Shown: one piece after another, positions 57,301-58,660 of the stretch | How the letters are laid out: each line of letters opens with the position of its first letter | Position numbering within the stretch: the stretch's first letter is position 1 | NCBI RefSeq assembly: GCF_954871325.1 | Contig: NC_088775.1 | Span: 31,349,561 to 31,413,560 of the forward strand | DNA: 64,000 bases | DNA from: Gordionus sp. m RMFG-2023 | Lineage: Eukaryota; Nematomorpha; Gordioida; Chordodea; Parachordodidae | Direction: 5' to 3' | Made by a program: the position numbers and the translations under genes | Notes under the pieces: generated by a model | What the model was told of the DNA's origin: nothing | The model's input: the letters and a program-made list of their open reading frames with translations, nothing else | Databases searched by the model: none

Positions 57301-57947
57301 CCATTAAAACAACATCTTCGCCAGGTTTATTATATACATAACAATTGGTAAATACAGTATTAAAATCATTAATGCATTCTTTTGATGAATAATAATAATG
57401 ATTTTCTAATCTTTTTTTAATGGTGCCTAAATCCATTGGATGTTTTATAATTTTATGATAATCCTGTAAATTATTGAAATAACAAGGTATATATAAAAAT
57501 AAATATATACAGGTAAATTTAGAGAAACTGCATCTACAGGTTTTTGAAAGGGCCAAGAAAAATGATGCTTCCATACTGCAGGCATTATCTGCTTGAGCAG
57601 ATAGTTTAATTGATTAGTTGATCTCCCTTTATTTGGGTGCTCTAGTTTAATTGGAGGTTGAACAACTCCTGGTTTTAACATATATGGCTAAAAATATATT
57701 CAGATTCAAAACTTAAGAAAAATATATTTACATGCTTTTCACCAGAAACCTCTTCAATTTTTTGAGTATCTGCTTCTCTAAATATATATTTATCAATCAT
57801 AAAGCGCTAAAATCATAATTAACAAAAAATTTTACACTTCATGCTCAATTTATAAAAAATCTACATATTAAACTAAATTATATACCCATTAACATTCTTT
57901 GATAATTGCTCATAGCCAGTTAACGATGCTAGATTAGAAATTTCCAT
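258..57947 (-). CDS. fs(1)h: BET double-bromodomain protein gene (BRD4/fs(1)h type), whole visible extent
   Basis: This is the span of one spliced host gene read from high to low coordinates. BET proteins bind acetylated histone tails and recruit elongation factors such as P-TEFb in the nucleus. Exons (low..high): 57894-57947, 57732-57806, 57511-57687, 57184-57463, 56668-57137, 37310-37567, 37007-37096, 36798-36899, 36543-36671, 28358-28600, 25699-26017, 18128-18554, 17752-17954, 14899-15069, 14288-14644, 13905-14117, 12064-12167, 3164-3353 and 258-390. Bromodomain 1 lies at about residues 66-175, bromodomain 2 at 449-560, the ET domain at 922-1000, and a long-isoform C-terminal motif in the last exon. 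Both bromodomains keep the WPF shelf and the acetyl-lysine-binding Asn (CYVYNKP and CYKYNPP). Visible length is at least about 1,330 residues, and the gene continues beyond the left edge. All phases join except between the last two exons, where a small exon may be missing. The family call is very secure; the outermost exons are less so. Confidence 0.93.
391..833. other. Intron sequence without recognised content
   Basis: This AT-rich stretch lies between exon 19 and the hAT element. It is one of the two places where the small BET exon needed to repair the phase could lie. I could not identify a convincing candidate. Confidence 0.5.
834..2708 (-). mobile_element. hAT transposon, degraded, about 1.9 kb
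   Basis: The ends are inverted repeats starting CAGGGTTGGGCA at 834 and finishing TGCCCAACCCTG at 2708. Near-identical 8-base duplications flank it (CCGGTTAC at 826-833, CCAGTTAC at 2709-2716). Subterminal sequence repeats the word AAGATACTT many times. A minus-strand remnant at 1365-1682 ([18 protein letters not shown]) resembles the hAT transposase core. The frame is broken into several pieces, with others around 2023-2413. It lies in the last visible intron. Confidence 0.85.
2709..3163. repeat. Intron with a 48-base tandem duplication and a G-tract
   Basis: AAGAATTATTTTC followed by CTTTGACCTCTATGAC occurs twice between about 2819 and 2917. A G-rich tract lies at about 3096-3114, just beyond the exon 18 donor. 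No coding segment was recognised, though a small BET exon could lie here. Confidence 0.6.
3164..3353 (-). CDS. fs(1)h: BET gene exon 18, tail exon
   Basis: After a TCTTTTAG acceptor, 190 bases open in phase 0 encode [20 protein letters not shown] and continue to [20 protein letters not shown]. The exon ends at G|GTAATT in phase 1. Codon use and composition stand out from the surrounding intron. The sequence is not a known domain but fits the long, variable C-terminal region of long BET isoforms. A plus-strand open frame at 3169-3357 is its antisense shadow. Confidence 0.83.
3354..4294. other. Intron sequence without recognised gene
   Basis: This AT-rich sequence forms the downstream part of the 8.7-kb intron. 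A less AT-rich patch at about 3838-3935 (TAGAGATCCGAAAC, then CGTTCCGACC and GGTCTGGAACACG) looks like a MITE remnant, but no second end was found. Confidence 0.4.
4295..4502. mobile_element. Short foldback MITE with about 64-base arms
   Basis: AGTGGCGCGATTGC at 4295 and GCAATCGCGCCACT ending at 4502 open two nearly perfect inverted arms. The arms share CAGCTGATTGATTTTTAAAA and CTGTTTATGAGATCAA. About 80 AT-rich bases separate them. No target duplication is clear, so the superfamily is not assigned. Confidence 0.8.
4680..5245. mobile_element. AT-rich inverted-repeat element (ATTCGAATA type)
   Basis: The left part (ATTTGATTCGATTCG, TACAAATACGAATAAT) and the right part (ATTCGAATCAAATC, ATAGAATCGAATAATAAT) are inverted relatives. 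This suggests a degraded MITE with poorly defined ends. A similar fragment lies at about 18.64-18.72 kb. Confidence 0.45.
5326..6376. mobile_element. hAT-type non-autonomous element, TAGAGATCTGCA family
   Basis: It starts TAGAGATCTGCAAAGCCCG at 5326 and ends with the inverted match CTGATCTCTG at 6376. A perfect 8-base duplication CTATAATG flanks it (5318-5325 and 6377-6384). CCCGACCCG/CGGGCC words fill the subterminal parts. It is related to the copies at 13262-13684 and 46456-46842 but longer. A GC-rich inner segment near 5610-5810 could be a further insertion. Confidence 0.8.
6546..7287. mobile_element. hAT-type MITE, ACCGATATT family
   Basis: It starts TAGGGATATACCGATATT at 6546 and ends ATCGGTACACCCCTA at 7287. 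The flanking 8-mers are similar (CATTTTAG, CATTGAAG). The interior is AT-rich and non-coding. Truncated relatives lie at about 51888-52560 and 54365-54500. Confidence 0.7.
7288..7794. repeat. Intron with a 50-base tandem duplication
   Basis: TACTCTCTATTACATAATAG followed by CTTATTTATAAAT occurs twice between about 7337 and 7420. The rest shows no recognisable gene. Confidence 0.6.
8820..9312. repeat. Degenerate minisatellite, GTTAGAATTTACAAAAAA units
   Basis: More than ten irregular units built on TTAGAATTTACAAAAAACAG plus an A-rich spacer run across this interval. Unit length varies from about 35 to 55 bases. It is not a CRISPR array: units are degenerate and contiguous. Confidence 0.85.
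9313..9540. repeat. Minisatellite with GGGGGCA units
   Basis: About five units of roughly 50 bases each carry ATTTACCCCCAAATGGGGGC with AGCCTATAATTTTC-like spacing. The CCCCCAAATGGGGG core is itself palindromic. A related single unit, AAGCTAGGTGCCCCC, occurs at about 8063. Confidence 0.85.
9815..10080 (+). pseudogene. Remnant of a transposon-borne protein with FWNLADEAK motif, copy 1
   Basis: Plus-strand frame fragments read [20 protein letters not shown], then [20 protein letters not shown] and [30 protein letters not shown]. The C-x3-C pair followed by FW-x-L and a basic RR motif resembles a recurring invertebrate transposon protein that I know only as uncharacterised. An in-frame stop after RARMV breaks it. 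No catalytic triad could be assigned. Confidence 0.55.
10132..11750 (+). mobile_element. Inverted-repeat coding element, younger copy
   Basis: GTCGTTGGTCTAGAATTAGA followed by GTGCTCCAC near 10132 matches in reverse the sequence GTGGAGCAATCTAATTCTAG followed by ACCGACGAC near 11720-11748. The 1.6-kb interior encodes a second version of the FW-x-L protein. It starts precisely where copy 1 breaks off, so it probably inserted into or beside that copy. The target duplication is unclear. Confidence 0.6.
10896..11420 (+). pseudogene. Remnant of the FWxLADEAK protein, copy 2
   Basis: It is about 85-90% similar by eye to copy 1 over 250 bases but shows several frame changes. It extends further: [20 protein letters not shown] and [17 protein letters not shown] segments follow, as in the wider family (VC-x-FF-x-TL-x-IS). 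It is non-functional as it stands. Confidence 0.5.
11751..12063. other. Intron sequence, nothing recognised
   Basis: This moderately AT-rich sequence lies between the coding element and exon 17. I see no gene or repeat in it. Confidence 0.5.
12064..12167 (-). CDS. fs(1)h: BET gene exon 17, small tail exon
   Basis: The exon lies between TTTTTTTTAG and GTGAGT. Its 104 bases continue phase 1 and finish in phase 0, encoding [20 protein letters not shown] followed by [16 protein letters not shown] recognise no domain. It is called from strong splice sites, an open frame in the required phase and a base composition less AT-rich than its surroundings. Confidence 0.8.
12712..13804. mobile_element. 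hAT-type element with a nested MITE
   Basis: It starts CAGGGTTGCCAGATC at 12712 and ends ATCTGGCAACCCTG at 13804. The flanking 8-mers are GTAATATT and GTTATATT. No coding remnant is visible. The 13262-13684 MITE sits inside. The whole composite lies in the 1.7-kb intron between exons 16 and 17. Confidence 0.8.
13262..13684. mobile_element. hAT-type MITE, TAGTGATCTGC / GCAGATCTCTA family
   Basis: It starts TAGTGATCTGCACGGGCC and ends TTTGCAGATCTCTA, flanked by TTATATAT and TTAGATAT. The subterminal parts are rich in CCCGACCCG and CGGGCC. It is closely related to the copy at 46456-46842, sharing an internal AAAATCAAATATTTTTATTT. Confidence 0.88.
13905..14117 (-). CDS. fs(1)h: BET gene exon 16, Ser/Asp cluster
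   Basis: The acceptor is CCTAAAG and the donor C|GTAATA. The exon encodes [18 protein letters not shown] and then a Ser-rich acidic run ([32 protein letters not shown]). This position and composition match the SEED (Ser/Glu/Asp) cluster downstream of ET in BET proteins. Phase 1 at both ends agrees with its neighbours. An overlapping plus-strand open frame is its antisense shadow. Confidence 0.9.
14268..14287 (-). other. Possible read-through stop giving a short BET isoform
   Basis: Past the exon 15 donor the frame stays open for six codons (GLFSRT after Lys-Lys) and then meets TAA at 14268-14270. Short BET isoforms that end after ET are known in flies and vertebrates. Retention of the 170-base intron would yield one here. 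I see no clear poly(A) signal next to it, so this is a possibility only. Confidence 0.3.
14288..14644 (-). CDS. fs(1)h: BET gene exon 15, post-ET helix and Ser/Thr-rich tail
   Basis: It opens with [20 protein letters not shown] and [10 protein letters not shown], the conserved helical segment that follows the ET domain (KSKDE...KKQELEKRLQDVSGQL in relatives). A Ser/Thr-rich tail follows. The donor G|GTTTGT leaves phase 1 and joins the next exon. If the donor is skipped, the frame reads only a few codons further, to a TAA at 14268-14270, which would make a short protein ending after ET. Confidence 0.93.
14899..15069 (-). CDS. fs(1)h: BET gene exon 14, rest of the ET domain
   Basis: It encodes [20 protein letters not shown], then [20 protein letters not shown] and [16 protein letters not shown]. 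This is a nearly consensus ET domain, including the EIEIDFE strand that binds partner peptides. The acceptor CTCAAG and donor GTGAGT give phase 1 at each end. The intron after it is 254 bases. Confidence 0.97.
15423..16473. mobile_element. hAT-like remnant, GGTTGGCAA / CCAACCC ends
   Basis: The left part (AAGGTTGGCAAACAAGTCAA) and right part (GGTCAAATACCCAACCCAGG) are inverted relatives. The interior shares words such as TCTGGTGGAGAAAATA and GTGAGATGTTGTCC with the copy at 26146-28012. No intact frame is present. It lies in the 2.7-kb intron between exons 13 and 14. Confidence 0.6.
16785..17779. repeat. Tandem duplication including the end of BET exon 13
   Basis: Unit 1 (16785-17252) and unit 2 (17253-17779) share GATTATCTTTCATCAATATT through CAGACCTGGTAATTTGTTAA. 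Unit 2 is longer because an AAATTTCAAAATAAATT motif has expanded. Each unit ends with the same 28 bases that form the 3' end of exon 13 and its donor site; the copy in unit 1 (at about 17225-17252) differs at one base. Confidence 0.92.
17752..17954 (-). CDS. fs(1)h: BET gene exon 13, start of the ET domain
   Basis: It completes a split Lys codon and encodes [17 protein letters not shown], an acidic segment ([11 protein letters not shown]) and [18 protein letters not shown]. The last part is the first helix of the ET domain, which recruits chromatin regulators. The donor GTCTGA leaves phase 1. The last bases of this exon and its donor are copied about 0.5 kb away, inside the following intron, by a tandem duplication. 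Confidence 0.96.
18128..18554 (-). CDS. fs(1)h: BET gene exon 12, Ser/Thr/Ala-rich linker
   Basis: A CTTCTAG acceptor and an AA|GTATTA donor enclose 427 bases. This fits phase 1 in and phase 2 out exactly. It encodes a low-complexity linker ([47 protein letters not shown]) between the Lys patch and the ET domain. No domain is expected here, and the exon is called from coding-like composition, splice sites and phase agreement with both neighbours. Confidence 0.87.
18555..19961. other. Intron sequence, one MITE fragment only
   Basis: A fragment with ATCGAATACGAATAATTTTA at about 18655-18720 is related to the 4.7-5.2 kb element. The rest is AT-rich without a recognisable gene. Confidence 0.45.
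19962..23505 (+). mobile_element. hAT transposon with BED-type transposase
   Basis: The left end CAGGGATGTGAACCCAGACC at 19962 leads into GAACCCGGACCCGGACCC words. Similar GACCCGAACCCGGACCC words mark the right side at 23430-23490, but in the same orientation, and no inverted terminal match or target duplication was found there. The right end is therefore approximate. The coding part lies at 21.48-23.34 kb. Confidence 0.7.
21480..23337 (+). pseudogene. hAT transposase, frame broken, with one mini-intron
   Basis: A BED-finger remnant (CKTCH, then [12 protein letters not shown]) precedes an open segment at 21639-22049. Middle parts ([31 protein letters not shown]) and the hAT dimerisation region (MAVPATQ, then [16 protein letters not shown]) follow. 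A 42-base GT-AG interval at 23174-23215 separates PATQ from VSVERGF. The relative at 42.5-44.3 kb has [11 protein letters not shown] without a gap, so this looks like a true intron. Several frame breaks make the copy inactive. Confidence 0.85.
23661..23953. mobile_element. PIF/Harbinger-type MITE, GGCTGCATTC family
   Basis: The ends GGCTGCATTCAAAGTGGAGA and TCTCCACTTTGAATGCAGCC are perfect inverted repeats. CGGATCCG follows inside each end. TTA precedes it but TGT follows, so the target duplication has decayed. The sister copy at 48693-48991 has an intact TAA duplication. Confidence 0.85.
23954..24528. other. AT-rich sequence, nothing recognised
   Basis: No gene or TE end was recognised here. 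It may be the 5' part of the Helitron-like element that ends at 25462. Confidence 0.4.
24529..25021. repeat. About 253-base tandem duplication
   Basis: Units start TATCTTTAAAATTAAAGTAA at 24529 and 24782. They agree through GGTAAATCGATTTATCCTCA- and TAATTCATTTTCCTATTA-type segments with a few differences. The duplication lies upstream of the Helitron-type terminus. Confidence 0.85.
25436..25462 (+). mobile_element. Helitron-type 3' terminus
   Basis: A perfect hairpin CCGTCA-TTCT-TGACGG at 25436-25451 is followed eleven bases later by CTAG and then a T. This is the Helitron 3' signature (hairpin, CTRR, insertion between A and T). No 5' TC end was identified and no Rep/helicase frame is visible, so any element would be non-autonomous. 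Confidence 0.6.
25699..26017 (-). CDS. fs(1)h: BET gene exon 11, coiled-coil end and Lys-rich patch
   Basis: The acceptor is TTGACAG. It encodes [20 protein letters not shown] followed by a poly-Lys patch (KKKKKNKDK), equivalent to the basic interaction region after the BET coiled coil. A Ser/Thr/His-rich stretch ends at KTLP plus one base. The donor GTTGGT leaves phase 1. The longest open frame here (25630-25929) is in another frame and is not the gene product. Confidence 0.92.
26146..28012. mobile_element. hAT-like remnant with nested MITE
   Basis: The left end CAGGGTTGGATATTTGAG at 26146 and the right end GGCTTGCCAACCATG at 28012 are related inverted ends. It shares internal words with 15423-16473 in opposite orientation. 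The 26882-27667 MITE is nested inside. Target duplication is weak (AGTGAAAT, AGTAAATA). It fills most of the intron between exons 10 and 11. Confidence 0.6.
26882..27667. mobile_element. hAT-type MITE, TAGGGCTGTGCCGAT family
   Basis: It starts TAGGGCTGTGCCGATCC and ends ATCGGCACAGCCCTA. A perfect 8-base duplication TTTAAAAA flanks it (26874-26881, 27668-27675). CCGATCCGATATT words fill both subterminal parts. A minus-strand open frame at 27493-27840 is incidental. Confidence 0.92.
28358..28600 (-). CDS. fs(1)h: BET gene exon 10, end of bromodomain 2 and coiled-coil motif
   Basis: It opens with [14 protein letters not shown], which is the exact continuation of bromodomain 2 in BET proteins. 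A Ser/Pro/Arg-rich stretch follows ([20 protein letters not shown]). It ends with [14 protein letters not shown], the first half of the short BET coiled coil that continues as LRSIHEQL in the next exon. It has 81 codons and is phase 0 at both ends. Open frames on the other strand and in the third frame here are shadows of this exon. Confidence 0.96.
28601..29847. other. Intron sequence, nothing recognised
   Basis: AT-rich sequence with small open frames (for example 29009-29203 minus) that show no family resemblance to anything I know. No repeats with clear ends were seen. Confidence 0.4.
30182..30928 (-). pseudogene. LINE C-terminal zinc/restriction-like endonuclease part
   Basis: The 248-residue segment contains [20 protein letters not shown], then C-IKC-K with [20 protein letters not shown]. 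It ends with [14 protein letters not shown] and [13 protein letters not shown] followed at a distance by the Asp of WDFT fits the PD-(D/E)xK pattern of restriction-like LINE endonucleases. The first Met in the frame is internal; the domain belongs to the polyprotein with the RT upstream. Confidence 0.82.
30996..31730 (-). pseudogene. LINE reverse transcriptase core
   Basis: Recognisable motifs are [36 protein letters not shown] (motif A), [16 protein letters not shown] (motif B) and [14 protein letters not shown] (motif C, catalytic DD). [12 protein letters not shown] resembles motif D. Upstream in another frame, [16 protein letters not shown] at about 31745-31820 is the preceding RT motif, so at least one frame break separates them. 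Confidence 0.9.
31882..32606 (-). pseudogene. LINE N-terminal region of the RT polyprotein
   Basis: Two open segments (32193-32606 and 31882-32142) read [20 protein letters not shown] and [20 protein letters not shown], then [20 protein letters not shown] and [18 protein letters not shown]. The pattern (S)GG-DG-RP-xx-F is the usual lead-in to the RT domain in this LINE family. The left end at about 32606 is probably a 5' truncation. Confidence 0.75.
32607..34899. other. Intron sequence, one weak repeat-like patch
   Basis: A less AT-rich patch at about 33690-33930 includes CACGGTCCCCTCGACGGGGT and GGGAAGGGCATCCGATTGTA. This resembles non-coding tails of LINE or SINE repeats, but I cannot assign it. 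A C-tract lies at about 34762. Nothing else was recognised. Confidence 0.35.
34900..35526. mobile_element. hAT-type MITE, TAGGGCTGTGCCGAT family, reverse orientation
   Basis: It starts TAGGGCTGTGCCGATATT and ends GGATCAGCACAACCCTA. The perfect duplication ATAAAAAG lies at 34892-34899 and 35527-35534. At 627 bases it is the intact-length reference for the disrupted copy at 40761-50979. Confidence 0.92.
35585..35923. mobile_element. Possible small inverted-repeat element
   Basis: TTTATAGTAAACGCG at 35585 and CACGTTTACTATAAA ending at 35923 are inverted relatives. Further CGTTA/TAACG pairs occur inside. It lies upstream of the exon 9 donor within the 7.9-kb intron. Confidence 0.4.
36543..36671 (-). 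CDS. fs(1)h: BET gene exon 9, bromodomain 2 helices B and C
   Basis: Forty-three codons encode [20 protein letters not shown], then [20 protein letters not shown] and KLQ. The Asn in CYKYNPP is the acetyl-lysine contact residue. Acceptor TTCAG and donor GTATTT are both phase 0. The intron that follows is 7.9 kb and holds the LINE and a MITE. Confidence 0.97.
36798..36899 (-). CDS. fs(1)h: BET gene exon 8, bromodomain 2 ZA loop
   Basis: It encodes [20 protein letters not shown] followed by [14 protein letters not shown]. The WPF shelf and the PMDL motif of the ZA loop are present. Both ends are phase 0 (acceptor TTTAG, donor GTATTT). The following intron is 126 bases. Confidence 0.96.
37007..37096 (-). 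CDS. fs(1)h: BET gene exon 7, start of bromodomain 2
   Basis: Thirty codons in phase 0 on both sides encode [20 protein letters not shown] and one further His, the first helix of bromodomain 2. The acceptor is TATTTTTAG and the donor GTAAGT. The next exon opens with AYAWPFY after a 107-base intron. Confidence 0.95.
37310..37567 (-). CDS. fs(1)h: BET gene exon 6, conserved linker motif
   Basis: It follows a CCTACAG acceptor and opens with [16 protein letters not shown], the conserved BET motif before bromodomain 2. Next come [20 protein letters not shown] (BET: RRESSRPVKPPKKDVPDSQ) and [10 protein letters not shown]. It ends in phase 0 at GTATAA. A 213-base intron follows and contains a short AT-rich segment resembling the foldback MITE family seen elsewhere in the window. 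Confidence 0.95.
37568..38534. other. Intron sequence, no recognised gene
   Basis: This begins the 19.1-kb intron. A patch at 37720-37900 (GTAGTTCGAGATTCAATCACCC, read with interruptions) is less AT-rich and could be a SINE-like remnant, but I could not confirm it. Confidence 0.35.
38813..39584 (+). CDS. Harbinger MADF-like DNA-binding protein
   Basis: Segments [20 protein letters not shown] and [15 protein letters not shown] (about 38878-39000) resemble a MADF/Myb-like domain. After an AT-rich gap that may be an intron, 39198-39584 encodes [20 protein letters not shown] with [11 protein letters not shown], then [20 protein letters not shown]. The C-terminal block is BESS-like in position. 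Harbinger elements need this protein to bring the transposase to the nucleus and to DNA. The 39198 frame is intact; continuity with the first part is uncertain. Confidence 0.6.
39978..40244 (-). pseudogene. Harbinger transposase, N-terminal fragment
   Basis: It reads [20 protein letters not shown] then ILNKIETKI and [12 protein letters not shown], the helix-turn-helix-like lead-in of Harbinger nucleases (F-x-RLS-x-FY-L and P-x-RL-x-TLR). The DDE catalytic part is absent; only short sequence separates this from the convergent MADF gene. The copy therefore cannot encode a working transposase. Confidence 0.7.
41335..42395. repeat. Large inverted repeat, about 480-base arms, inside hAT
   Basis: The left arm (about 41335-41822) reads ATAGAATTTAAATGACAATA, GAATGGCATTTGTAATGAAT, AACATTGCATTAAATTATTT and GATGTTAAACTAAATATAA. 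The right arm (about 41915-42395) carries the same words in reverse order and complement. The spacer is about 90 bases. A transcript would form a long hairpin. Confidence 0.9.
42458..44342 (+). pseudogene. hAT transposase, near-complete but broken
   Basis: [17 protein letters not shown] opens at 42458 and runs into a BED-finger remnant (ICKIENCG). Four open segments follow: 42608-42949 ([30 protein letters not shown]), 42966-43307 ([10 protein letters not shown], then an Asn/Asp-rich run), 43470-43904 ([30 protein letters not shown]) and 43908-44342 ([20 protein letters not shown]). TTDNAANM, the RW motif and the C-terminal dimerisation region are typical of hAT. Three to five breaks separate the segments. 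Confidence 0.9.
45171..45374 (-). pseudogene. hAT transposase C-terminal dimerisation part
   Basis: It reads [20 protein letters not shown] followed by LEERRTQL, the hallmark hAT C-terminal motif (SSA-x-SER-x-FS). It belongs with the core fragment at 49710-49988. The sequence differs from the other two hAT families in the window. Confidence 0.88.
46456..46842. mobile_element. hAT-type MITE, TAGTGATCT / GCAGATCTCTA family
   Basis: It starts TAGTGATCTACTCGGGCC and ends TTTGCAGATCTCTA, with a perfect ATAATAAG duplication (46448-46455, 46843-46850). At 387 bases it is the closest sister of 13262-13684. It sits inside the 44885-50550 hAT. Confidence 0.93.
46885..48560 (+). mobile_element. Coding element of unknown class, first copy
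   Basis: It begins near GGTGGAAAATCTTATTATTT and holds non-coding sequence to about 47380, then the coding remnant at 47385-48432. Its first 600 bases recur at 48560-49453. Neither inverted ends nor a target duplication could be defined. It lies inside the second hAT. Confidence 0.55.
47385..48432 (+). pseudogene. Remnant of a GTHSVCVC / HQN cysteine protein family
   Basis: Plus-strand pieces read [53 protein letters not shown], then [20 protein letters not shown] with [14 protein letters not shown] and [36 protein letters not shown] adds a Cys-rich segment, and the end reads [21 protein letters not shown] know this order only from uncharacterised, repeated invertebrate proteins. A metal-binding role is possible from the Cys/His pattern but is inference. 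At least four frame breaks are present. Confidence 0.65.
48560..49453 (+). mobile_element. Second, truncated tandem copy of the same element
   Basis: It repeats the first 600 bases of the 46885-48560 copy, including AAAGCCCATGGCTGTCCCAA and [24 protein letters not shown] coding, and stops at GATTTGGCATGGAATTATCC. The 48693-48991 Harbinger MITE splits it. The head-to-tail order is notable. Confidence 0.8.
48693..48991. mobile_element. PIF/Harbinger-type MITE with visible empty site
   Basis: Perfect inverted ends GGCTGCATTCATAGTGGAGA and TCTCCACTATGAATGCAGCC enclose 299 bases. TAA lies on both sides (48690-48692, 48992-48994). The first tandem copy has the uninterrupted TTTTTTAAATCGTAATAACT near 47021-47040, which proves the insertion and the 3-base duplication. 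Confidence 0.96.
49710..49988 (-). pseudogene. hAT transposase core fragment
   Basis: [20 protein letters not shown] and [20 protein letters not shown] match the central RNase-H-like region of Ac/hobo-type hAT transposases (the first Asp of TDIWTDD is at the position of the catalytic Asp). It continues toward 49635 with a broken reading frame ([13 protein letters not shown] on the minus strand). Confidence 0.8.
51428..51887. repeat. Paralogue of the 40.74-50.7 kb locus lacking both hAT insertions
   Basis: ATTTATTTTAGTAATTTTTA then GGGCTGTGCCGATCC repeats the flank and start of the element at 40761. It runs without interruption through GGTTCCAAACCGATCC (about 51503-51518) and ATTGGTAGTATTATATGAAT (from 51660), the two hAT target sites. 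It ends where the truncated ACCGATATT copy begins. Confidence 0.85.
51888..52560. mobile_element. Truncated ACCGATATT-family MITE, reverse orientation
   Basis: It matches the reverse complement of 6546-7287 (for example TGATATCATATCTAATTTTG and GCCTGCGGCGATGGTAACTG) and ends ATCGATACATCCCTA. The opposite terminus is missing. Confidence 0.75.
53165..53242 (-). repeat. tRNA-like segment (tRNA pseudogene or SINE head)
   Basis: On the minus strand GTCTCTGTGGCCTAATCAAT followed by TGGTGCATGCACC has a good A box. TTCTGGGTTCAAATCCATCA has a B box at the right spacing. The 5' part resembles arthropod tRNA-Asn (GTCTCTGTGGCGCAATCGG), but the anticodon arm does not pair well and the 3' acceptor strand is poor. 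No clear tail or flanking duplication was found. Confidence 0.5.
53243..54300. repeat. Intron sequence with a diverged direct repeat
   Basis: TTAGAGATGACAGCAA (about 53578) resembles CTAGAGATGTCAGCAA (about 53340), each followed by a GGGT-rich line and a run ending in TTTAATAA or TTTAACA. These may be two SINE remnants, but no family could be assigned. Confidence 0.4.
54302..54503. mobile_element. Fused fragments of two MITE families
   Basis: TTAGTGATCTGCATGGGGCC with CAAGCCCGGCCC (the TAGTGATCTGC family start) runs directly into TATATCGGATCAGATATGG through ATCGGTACATCCCTA (the ACCGATATT family end). Neither has its other terminus. Confidence 0.7.
54504..56667. other. First part of the 19.1-kb intron, one foldback relative
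   Basis: A diverged foldback at about 55415-55575 (TTTGAGCTAATTAAAATTGA ... ATTGAGTTTGCCTTTTTTAA) is related to 38535-40428. The rest is AT-rich, with small open frames that show no family resemblance. Confidence 0.5.
56668..57137 (-). CDS. fs(1)h: BET gene exon 5, linker between bromodomains
   Basis: The acceptor is TTATAG. The exon completes a split Gly codon and encodes a polar linker with an acidic patch ([13 protein letters not shown]) and Ser/Thr/Asn-rich sequence, ending SVPHKQV in phase 0 before GTATGT. It joins [13 protein letters not shown] in the next exon, which matches the BET linker motif (KRKADTTTP in vertebrate proteins). The intron that follows is 19.1 kb, the largest of the gene. 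Confidence 0.9.
57184..57463 (-). CDS. fs(1)h: BET gene exon 4, second half of bromodomain 1
   Basis: It encodes [20 protein letters not shown] and continues through [20 protein letters not shown]. The Asn of CYVYNKP is the acetyl-lysine contact. After the bromodomain it ends in a basic stretch rich in Lys and Gly ([14 protein letters not shown]). The donor GTTTAT leaves phase 1, and a 46-base intron follows. This exon alone identifies the family. Confidence 0.97.
57511..57687 (-). CDS. fs(1)h: BET gene exon 3, first half of bromodomain 1
   Basis: It encodes [12 protein letters not shown] and then [20 protein letters not shown] followed by [17 protein letters not shown]. This is helix Z and the start of the ZA loop of BET bromodomain 1, with the WPF shelf. 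The exon ends in phase 0 at a GTATAT donor. The 47-base intron that follows splits the ZA loop between Pro and DYHKIIK, as the known protein sequence requires. Confidence 0.95.
57732..57806 (-). CDS. fs(1)h: BET gene exon 2, N-terminal segment
   Basis: It is bounded by a TTTTAG acceptor and a GTAAAT donor and encodes [20 protein letters not shown] followed by SGEKH in phase 0. It joins the bromodomain 1 exon through a 44-base intron. It holds an ATG at 57800 that is an alternative start. I recognise no domain here; short divergent N-termini are usual in BET proteins. Confidence 0.75.
57894..57947 (-). CDS. fs(1)h: Candidate first coding exon of the BET gene
   Basis: An ATG at 57947 opens [18 protein letters not shown]. 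An in-frame TAA lies a few codons upstream, so this is the first possible start in this frame. The exon would end before GTTAAT and join in phase 0 to the exon at 57806 through an 87-base intron. The donor is weaker than the others in the gene. Translation could instead begin at the ATG at 57800 in the next exon, which would leave this segment as 5' leader. Confidence 0.5.
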
Positions 57948-58447
57948 AAATCTACTAAAAAAACGTTATTTGGCTAAAGGAGAGCAGCGGTTACAATTAA
58001 GAATTTTTGCCACCATCTTATTTTTTAAAAAAATAAAAATGGCGGAAAGATACACGATAATGTCTAAAAGATTATATTATCATTTTTTTCAATTCTTAGT
58101 CTATATCTTCCTTGTTAATCAATTTATGGGTAATAGATTTTACGTTATTTATTAACATTGATTACTTATTACAAATAGTAACTTTTTAAATTATTTTCTC
58201 GTCAAAGTACATTTTTAATAATAGATTTTAGAATATTTATATTTACATCCACTTGAAAAAAATTTGTTAATAAATATTTATATATTTTAATATTATGCTT
58301 GGCTTAAAATAAACTTTTTAAAAATATATAGATATATTAGAATATATATCTATAAAATATAAATAAGAGGAAAAAATTGAACAAAAAAATAGTACGATTT
58401 AAATCTACTTCAAATGGTAGAATGTTGGATTAAGGTGGTGGGATGTT

Positions 58448-58660
58448 CAATTAGTTATGCAAAATCGCTCCATTTGAGCCGATTTTTAAAAGGGACTAGC
58501 TTAGAACTTTATCCAGAAGAATATTACGCAAACCTGAGGATTTCACTAATAGGTGGTACAAAGTTTTGGTTTCTATAGTCGAAATATGGAGGCTTGCAGT
58601 ATTTTTCTATCTAAAATATTGGGTTAGCCTTTTTTTTAGATCGTCTTAGATGGAACGATT
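58448..58660. mobile_element. Foldback MITE, CATTTGAGCCGATTTTTAAA family
   Basis: The arms GCTCCATTTGAGCCGATTTT and TTTTTAGATCGTCTTAGATG plus the AATATT-xx-GCAAxCCT and GAGGCTTGCAGTATTTTTCT pair are inverted relatives of one another and of the 38535-40428 arms. It lies upstream of the BET gene. Confidence 0.6.
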
